The position numbers and the translations under genes are program-made. Of a DNA stretch of 64,000 bases, positions 59,111 through 64,000 are shown piece after piece. The DNA is from CADEDH01 sp041394285 (GTDB taxonomy: Bacteria; Actinomycetota; Acidimicrobiia; Acidimicrobiales; SZUA-35): contig JAWKIL010000005.1 in NCBI GenBank assembly GCA_041394285.1, forward strand, positions 1 through 64,000. Reading direction: 5' to 3'. Under the pieces are notes generated by a model, which did not search any database, was not told where the DNA came from, and saw only the letters and a program-made list of their open reading frames with translations. The number at the start of each line of letters is the position of its first letter. Within the stretch, counting starts at the first letter, position 1.

Positions 59111-61822
59111 TCAGTTGGTGGGGAAGGTCGTGTTGTTGTTGTTGCCCCGACCCCGGTTGGTGCTCGTCGTGGTGTCGACCGGCTCGGGGATGGTGAGGGA
59201 GGGCAGGGTGAACGACGGCACGGTGGTGCTCCGGCCCCGGCCGGTGGAGGACGTGACCGGATCCGTGCCACCGGGATTCACCGTCACCGTCACCGTGCTC
59301 GGGCCCCGGGGGTCGACGGTGGACGCCGATCCGTTGGGCGAGGTCGGGGCGGGCCCACCCACCACCGTTCCGCCCCCCTGGCCGGCCCACTGGTCCACCG
59401 GGACGCAGTTCGTGACCGGGGCCTGGTCTCCTCCCCCGCCCTCCTGCACGGGCAGGCCCTGGTTGTCACCCTGGCCGGTGGGGGGCTGCTGGGGGGCGGT
59501 GACGATGGGCACGAACTTGTCGGGCGAGCCGCCCTTGGGGAAGCCGTACTTGTCGAGCTCCACCCCGCACGGGGGCAGCGTGGTGGTGGACAGCTCCTGG
59601 TTGTACCGGGTGCCGGGGAAGTCCTCCTGCACCGGCAGCTCGGTGCAGGGCGGGGCGTCCTTGGTGATCCGGTTCATGTACTCGTGCCAGATCATCGCCG
59701 GGAAGTTGCCGCCCTCGACGTTGCGCCAGTTCGGGTCGTCCACCGGATCGCCGTTGGCGTCGACCGGGGGCGTGCCGTCGGCCGGTAGCGGCTTGCGGAA
59801 GTCGTACATCGGGCGCTGGGCATCGGTGAAGCCCATCCACACCACCGTGGTCATGTCGCACGTGAACCCGGCGAACCAGGCGTCGCTGGAGTTCTGGGTG
59901 GTGCCGGTCTTGCCCGCGATCAGGTGCTCGGGGCCGAGCGCCGCCCGCTTGCCGGTGCCCTTCGCCACCACCTGGGTGAGGGCGTAGTTGACCTGTCGGG
60001 CTGTCTCGGGCTTGATGGCCTCCTCACCGGGGCGGGCGGGGGGCGGGGCGGCGGCGCTCAACCGGGCCGTGCATTCCCCCTTCACCGGGTACCAGCACAC
60101 GGTGCCGTCGTTCTCCACCACCCGCTCGATGAGCACGGGATCCTTACGGATGCCCTGGCGGGCGAAGGTGGAATAGGCCGAGGCCATGTCGATCACGGGC
60201 ACACCCTGCGACCCCAGCACCAGCGAGCACGGGGTGAACACCCCATCGCCGGTACCGGCCATCAGCGACGACGTCACGCCCATGGCGTTGGCCGTGTCGC
60301 GCAGCTCGTCCGGCCCGATCTCGTCCACCAGCTCGGCGAACACGATGTTCGACGACACGGTGAGGGCGTCGATCAGGTCCCGGTACCGGGTCTGGGCGTT
60401 GGCCCCACCGGTCACCTTCCACGGCTTGCCGTTGTCCGAGCAACGGCCCCCGATCTCCAGCGTCCCCGGCTTGGCGGGGAAGAACGACTTGGCCGACATG
60501 CCCTGCTCGATCGCCGTGGCCAGGGCGAACGGCTTGAAGGTGGAACCCGCCTGACGGGCGTCACTGCCCTTCGACGTGGCCAGGTTGAACTCCGACTGGG
60601 CGAAGCTCTTGCCCCCCACCATGGCCTTCACCCGTCCCTCACCGTCCACGCTGACGATGGCGGCGGCCGGATCGCCCTCCTCCGGCTTGAGGGTCAGCGG
60701 ACCCATGTCCTGCAGGTCCCGCTTGGGGTCCTCGGCGAAGGGTTCGTAGACCGTCTTCCACGCCTCTTCCTGCTTCTTCTGGTCCAGCGTGGTGTAGACC
60801 CGCAGGCCCTTGGTGTAGATCTCGCCGTTGGGATAGATGGCATCGAGCTGCTGGCGCACCTCCTCCACGAAGTACTCGCTGCCGTACTGGGCGCCCTTCA
60901 CCACCCCCAGGCCTTCGCGGCTCACCTTCTCCTGGTAGACCATCGGCTCCTTGGTGGCGGCGTCGGCCTCCTCCGGCGTGAGGTAGCCGGCGTCGGCCAT
61001 CAGCTTGATCGACGTGACGCGGCGCCGCTCGGCCTCCTCGAGGTGGGTGGTGGGCTCGGCCCCGTTGGGATTGCGCAGCAGGCCGGCGATGAAGGCGGAC
61101 TGGCCCACCGTGAGCTGGCCCACGTCGACGTTGAAGTAGGTGCGGGCGGCGGCCGACACCCCCGACGCCCCCCGGCCGAAGTAGGCCCGGTTGAGGTAGC
61201 GCTCCAGGATCGTCTCCTTGGCGCACTGCTGGGCGGTCTTGTCTCCGAGGTCGGGCTTGTGGGAGCACTCCTCGGCCAGGTCCTGTTCCAGCTTGATGGC
61301 CCGCATGGCCTCCCGGGCCTTGCGGTCGAGCGTGCGCTCCTTGTCCTTGAAGGCGAGCTTCACGTACTGCTGGGTGATGGTGGACCCGCCCTGCACCACA
61401 CCCTGGCCCCGCACGTACTGGTAGGCGGCCCGGGTGATGCCCTTGGGGTCGACGCCCCGGTGGGTGAAGAAGCTCTGGTCCTCGGTGGCGACCACGGCAT
61501 CGATGAGGTTCTGGGGCAGCTCGGCGTAGGTGACGACCTTGCGGTCCTCGCCCGGGCTGGCCAGCGTGGCCGTCGCGTTCTCGGGCCCGCAGTTGTCGGT
61601 GACCTCGGCCGTGCACAGGTAGCTGGACTGGGCGATCTCGTCGAACTGGTCCTCGGGCAGCTCGGTGTGGCTGAACACGTAGAGCACGGCGCCTATCGCC
61701 CCCACGCCCAGCAGGCCGAGAATGAAGAAGAGGCGACGGAAGCGCCACACCGGGTTACGCCGGCGGTTGCGGCCGCGATGGGGACCCGACAGCGGATCGA
61801 ACGCGCGTTGAACAGAGGTCAC
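59111..61822 (-). CDS. ponA: Class A penicillin-binding protein (transglycosylase/transpeptidase)
   Basis: 903 residues. It has a short cytoplasmic basic N-terminus, a membrane helix (about 31-50), then a GT51 glycosyltransferase domain with catalytic E114 (ATEDQSFFTHRG) and GGSTITQQYVK. The transpeptidase domain has S427-x-x-K430 (GSTFK), S490-S-N492 and K638-T-G640, all intact. The last 150 residues are a Gly/Pro/Thr/Asn-rich extracellular tail. It polymerises and cross-links peptidoglycan. The GTG start has AGGAGGAG 10 nt upstream. Synteny with the DUF5318 gene and the rpsF operon matches the mycobacterial ponA1 locus. Confidence 0.96.
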   Translation of the reverse strand: MTSVQRAFDPLSGPHRGRNRRRNPVWRFRRLFFILGLLGVGAIGAVLYVFSHTELPEDQFDEIAQSSYLCTAEVTDNCGPENATATLASPGEDRKVVTYAELPQNLIDAVVATEDQSFFTHRGVDPKGITRAAYQYVRGQGVVQGGSTITQQYVKLAFKDKERTLDRKAREAMRAIKLEQDLAEECSHKPDLGDKTAQQCAKETILERYLNRAYFGRGASGVSAAARTYFNVDVGQLTVGQSAFIAGLLRNPNGAEPTTHLEEAERRRVTSIKLMADAGYLTPEEADAATKEPMVYQEKVSREGLGVVKGAQYGSEYFVEEVRQQLDAIYPNGEIYTKGLRVYTTLDQKKQEEAWKTVYEPFAEDPKRDLQDMGPLTLKPEEGDPAAAIVSVDGEGRVKAMVGGKSFAQSEFNLATSKGSDARQAGSTFKPFALATAIEQGMSAKSFFPAKPGTLEIGGRCSDNGKPWKVTGGANAQTRYRDLIDALTVSSNIVFAELVDEIGPDELRDTANAMGVTSSLMAGTGDGVFTPCSLVLGSQGVPVIDMASAYSTFARQGIRKDPVLIERVVENDGTVCWYPVKGECTARLSAAAPPPARPGEEAIKPETARQVNYALTQVVAKGTGKRAALGPEHLIAGKTGTTQNSSDAWFAGFTCDMTTVVWMGFTDAQRPMYDFRKPLPADGTPPVDANGDPVDDPNWRNVEGGNFPAMIWHEYMNRITKDAPPCTELPVQEDFPGTRYNQELSTTTLPPCGVELDKYGFPKGGSPDKFVPIVTAPQQPPTGQGDNQGLPVQEGGGGDQAPVTNCVPVDQWAGQGGGTVVGGPAPTSPNGSASTVDPRGPSTVTVTVNPGGTDPVTSSTGRGRSTTVPSFTLPSLTIPEPVDTTTSTNRGRGNNNNTTFPTN

Positions 61823-61837
61823 GGGGCCGGTCTCCTC

Positions 61838-62212
61838 CTAGCCACTCACCGCGAAGGATTCACGCAGATGGTTCCACCAGCACTGGCGGCACACCTCGAT
61901 CAGATAGCAGGTAGCCGGCCGGCCCCGACGGCGCAGCTTCCGCATCTCGGCCGAGTCGAGCGCGCGCCCGTGCTTGGGCAGCCCGGGCCCGAAGGCGAAG
62001 GTGACGGCCACCATGTCGTCCCCATCGCAGATCGGGCAGGGCTCCTGGATCGGGGTGGCGCAGCTGTGGGCCACCCGCCGGAGCTCGGGCTGGGCGTCGC
62101 AGATCTCCTCGGTGGTGCGGCGCCCCCGGACGAACGCGTCCACCAGGCGCTGGCGGGCCAGCCTGTAGCTGACCACACCGGCCGGGGCCGACGACTTCCG
62201 TGCGACGCTCAC
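61838..62212 (-). CDS. DUF5318 family protein (zinc-ribbon-like)
   Basis: A 124-residue protein with the pattern of actinobacterial DUF5318: RLARQRLVDAFVRGRRTTEEICDAQPELRRVA, then cysteine pairs CPICDGDD and CRQCWWNHL, which could bind zinc. In mycobacteria the homologue is next to ponA1, as here. The function is unknown to me. The GTG start is set by TAACCT 8 nt upstream; a TTG at 62221 would overlap that box. The PBP gene follows 15 bp after its stop. Confidence 0.9.
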   Translation of the reverse strand: MSVARKSSAPAGVVSYRLARQRLVDAFVRGRRTTEEICDAQPELRRVAHSCATPIQEPCPICDGDDMVAVTFAFGPGLPKHGRALDSAEMRKLRRRGRPATCYLIEVCRQCWWNHLRESFAVSG

Positions 62213-62220
62213 AGCCGACA

Positions 62221-62226
62221 AGGTTA
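62221..62226 (-). promoter_or_regulatory. -10 box of leaderless promoter, DUF5318-PBP operon
   Basis: TAACCT on the minus strand ends 8 nt before GTG 62212, with no Shine-Dalgarno. Confidence 0.5.
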
Positions 62227-62269
62227 GCCACTGTGAGCCGCCGGCGGCAGGGCGACCGTCATTCGTCTG

Positions 62270-63544
62270 TCACATGTCGCCGTTGGCCGCCGCCGCCCGA
62301 AGGAACGCCAGAGCCTCCTCGGCCGTCATCGGCCCGCCCGCCAGGCGGTGCTGGCGGAGCTGGCTGAGGGCCCGGCCGACGGCGGGGCCCGGTGGCAGCC
62401 CGAGCTCCGCCATCACCCGTCGACCGTCGACCGGTGGGGCGAGATCGGCCAGATCCTCCTCGGCTGCCAGCTCCCGGAACCGGCGGAAGAACGGCGATCC
62501 GCCCGGCTCCGGCCCCCGGCCGGCGCCGGCGCTGACGGCGGCGATGTTGGCGGCCAGCTGCTCGAGGTCGTCCATCAGGGCCAACCCCACCCGGTCCACC
62601 ACCCGCCGCACCGTTTCGTCGAGCGGGCTGCCGTCCCCCGGAGCGCCCACCACGGCGGGAACGGCCGACAGCAGCCGCCGTGTGGCGTCGGCCTCGGCGT
62701 TGGGATAGCGCAGGGCGGCCAGGGCTGCGCCGGCCGCCTCCGACCCCAGCGGGCCGAGCAGGCCGGCCCGTCGCACCCGGGGCGGCCCGGGAGCGGCTGC
62801 CAGCTCGCACGCCTCGGCCCGGGCCGCCTCGCCCAGCGCCGCCAGGGCCGGCACGGCCCGGCCCAGCAGGCCGGTGCGGTGGAGGAAGGCGAGCCCCCGG
62901 GCCGGCAGGGCCACGGCCAGCAGCCGCTCCAGCTCGTCGCGCACCCGCTCCACCGACACGATCGCCAACCGGGGGGAGAGCTCGGCCGCCGCCGCCTCCA
63001 GCCCGGGCTCGGGGTCGAGGTCGAAGCGGGGCAGGAACCGGGCCGCCCGCAGCATCCGCAAGGGGTCGTCGCCGAACGACTCACCGGGCGACAGCGGCGT
63101 CCGCAGCCGGCGGGCACCGAGATCGGCCGCCCCGCCGTAGGGGTCGAGCAGCTGGCGGTCGGGCAGCGACACGGCCATGGCGTTGATCGTGAAGTCCCGC
63201 CGGGACAGGTCCTCGACGATCGAGTGGCCGAAGCTCACCACCGGCTTGCGCGACGCCGGGTCGTAGGCCTCGGCCCGGTGGGTGGTGACCTCCACCGCCC
63301 GGCCCCGCACCCGGGCCCCGATGGTGCCGAAGCGCTCGCCCTGGCTCCACACATCGCTGGCCAACGGCGCCATCAGCGCCTTGATCCGGGTCGGGTGGGC
63401 GTCGGTGGTGAGGTCGATGTCGTCGTGCCTGGTGAGCGAGCCCAGCATCAGGTCCCGCACCACGCCGCCCACCAGGTAGAGCCGGTGGCCGGCGGCGGCG
63501 AAGGCCGAGGCCAGCTCGCCCACCACCGCCATGACGTCGTCCAA
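62270..63544 (-). CDS. cca: CCA tRNA nucleotidyltransferase
   Basis: A 424-residue class II nucleotidyltransferase that adds or repairs the 3' CCA of tRNAs. The head domain has GGVVRD (26-31) and the catalytic D42-x-D44 (HDDIDLTT), then RRDFTINAMAV and the nucleotide-specific DDPLRMLRAARF. The usual C-terminal HD domain is poorly visible and Ala/Gly-rich, so it may be degenerate. The TTG start follows GGGAGGTCGGG, a good ribosome binding site. It lies 44 bp after the deacetylase gene in the same direction. Confidence 0.94.
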   Translation of the reverse strand: MDDVMAVVGELASAFAAAGHRLYLVGGVVRDLMLGSLTRHDDIDLTTDAHPTRIKALMAPLASDVWSQGERFGTIGARVRGRAVEVTTHRAEAYDPASRKPVVSFGHSIVEDLSRRDFTINAMAVSLPDRQLLDPYGGAADLGARRLRTPLSPGESFGDDPLRMLRAARFLPRFDLDPEPGLEAAAAELSPRLAIVSVERVRDELERLLAVALPARGLAFLHRTGLLGRAVPALAALGEAARAEACELAAAPGPPRVRRAGLLGPLGSEAAGAALAALRYPNAEADATRRLLSAVPAVVGAPGDGSPLDETVRRVVDRVGLALMDDLEQLAANIAAVSAGAGRGPEPGGSPFFRRFRELAAEEDLADLAPPVDGRRVMAELGLPPGPAVGRALSQLRQHRLAGGPMTAEEALAFLRAAAANGDM

Positions 63545-63588
63545 CCCGACCTCCCAGGCGGGCCCGCCGGGGCCGGGAGGGCGAGCGC

Positions 63589-64000
63589 TCAGTTGAGCCG
63601 CCCTTCGAGATGGATCTGGCGGGCCGTCTCCACCGCGGCGGCCCCCGGCCCACCGCTGGAGGGGGCCTCGGGCCGGAACTCCTCGCCCAGCGCCACCGCC
63701 GCCACCGCCCCCGCCGAGTCCCGCAGGGCCGGCAGGTCGTAGCCGCCCTCCAGGAAGAGCAGGCGGCGGCCGGCGGGCGCCAGCGGCAGGAGATCGGCCA
63801 CGATGTCGGCGTAGTCGCCGGCGGTGAGGCCCAGATCGGTGATGGGATCGGCCCGGTGGGCGTCGAACCCGACCGAGAGCAGCAGCCAGGTGGGGGCGAA
63901 TCGCTCCACCACCGGGGCCACCACCTCGGCGATGCCATGGCGGTAGCTGTCGCCGGTGGAGCGGGCCGGCATGGCCAGGTTCACGGTTGTGCCGACGCCC
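63589..64000 (-). CDS. Histone deacetylase-like amidohydrolase, C-terminal part (cut by window edge)
   Basis: The last 136 codons of a class II HDAC/acetylpolyamine amidohydrolase-type protein. LLLSVGFDAHRADPITDLGLT contains the zinc-ligand Asp and the family FDAHxxDP signature; RRLLFLEGGYDLPALRDSAGAV contains the GGY loop. The catalytic His pair would lie upstream, beyond the window. It removes acetyl or other acyl groups from an amine, target unknown. The frame is open to the window end. Confidence 0.9.
   Translation of the reverse strand, partial: GVGTTVNLAMPARSTGDSYRHGIAEVVAPVVERFAPTWLLLSVGFDAHRADPITDLGLTAGDYADIVADLLPLAPAGRRLLFLEGGYDLPALRDSAGAVAAVALGEEFRPEAPSSGGPGAAAVETARQIHLEGRLN

Overview
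The window is a GC-rich actinobacterial chromosome segment, probably from an uncultured or little-studied Acidimicrobiia-like lineage (Ilumatobacter/Iamia type; this placement is inference). Three things point there: almost all codons end in G or C; many genes have a TANNNT -10 box only 6-8 nt before the start codon and no Shine-Dalgarno (leaderless transcription); and the right third carries the actinobacterial order dnaB - rplI - rpsR - ssb - rpsF - class A PBP - DUF5318, near cca, as seen near oriC in mycobacteria. I see no rRNA, tRNA, CRISPR array or prophage.

Left part (1-22 kb): aldo/keto reductase, a DUF222/HNH protein, GMC oxidoreductase, cytochrome P450, a secreted beta-helix protein, a CaiB-type CoA transferase and an MFS exporter. 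Then comes a split B12-dependent acyl-CoA mutase (large subunit, B12 subunit, MeaB GTPase) whose active-site residues match isobutyryl-CoA mutase. It is followed by a heterodimeric ABC exporter with one degenerate ATP site, a thiolase, a prepilin-peptidase-like protein, an FAD oxidoreductase divergent from a TetR regulator with palindromes between them, and a PIG-L deacetylase.

Middle (22-45 kb): two close paralogues of the N-acyl-D-amino-acid deacylase family, a 2-hydroxyacid dehydrogenase, an ABM monooxygenase, an LLM flavoprotein, a GGDEF-EAL protein, an SCO6745-family protein and an amidohydrolase. A divergent cluster follows: molybdopterin oxidoreductase and SnoaL-like protein on one strand, TcuA-like, PrpF-like and PrpB-like proteins on the other. 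This suggests breakdown of a tricarboxylate such as tricarballylate or (methyl)aconitate. Next are RidA, a MaoC-like and a crotonase-like pair, an ECF42-type sigma factor with its DGPF partner, an ATC-hydrolase-like protein, a phosphoesterase and an exported cyclase-family protein.

Right part (44-64 kb): a DUF4173 membrane protein, a two-component system, a PHYH dioxygenase, an MBL hydrolase, DUF2277, a lipoprotein with a DinB-like protein, an F420-type LLM protein, a five-copy 69-bp promoter/hairpin array and a NUDIX hydrolase. The replication/ribosomal operon follows, then a decayed IS110-family element inserted between rpsF and the PBP gene, the PBP gene, DUF5318, cca and the start-truncated end of a deacetylase gene.

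Strongest leads: the isobutyryl-CoA-mutase signature, the tandem promoter-hairpin repeats and their solitary relative at ridA, the IS110 relic with a possible bridge-RNA region, several large perfect inverted repeats at gene borders, the low-complexity tail on ribosomal protein S18, and a cluster of DnaA-box-like sites before dnaB.
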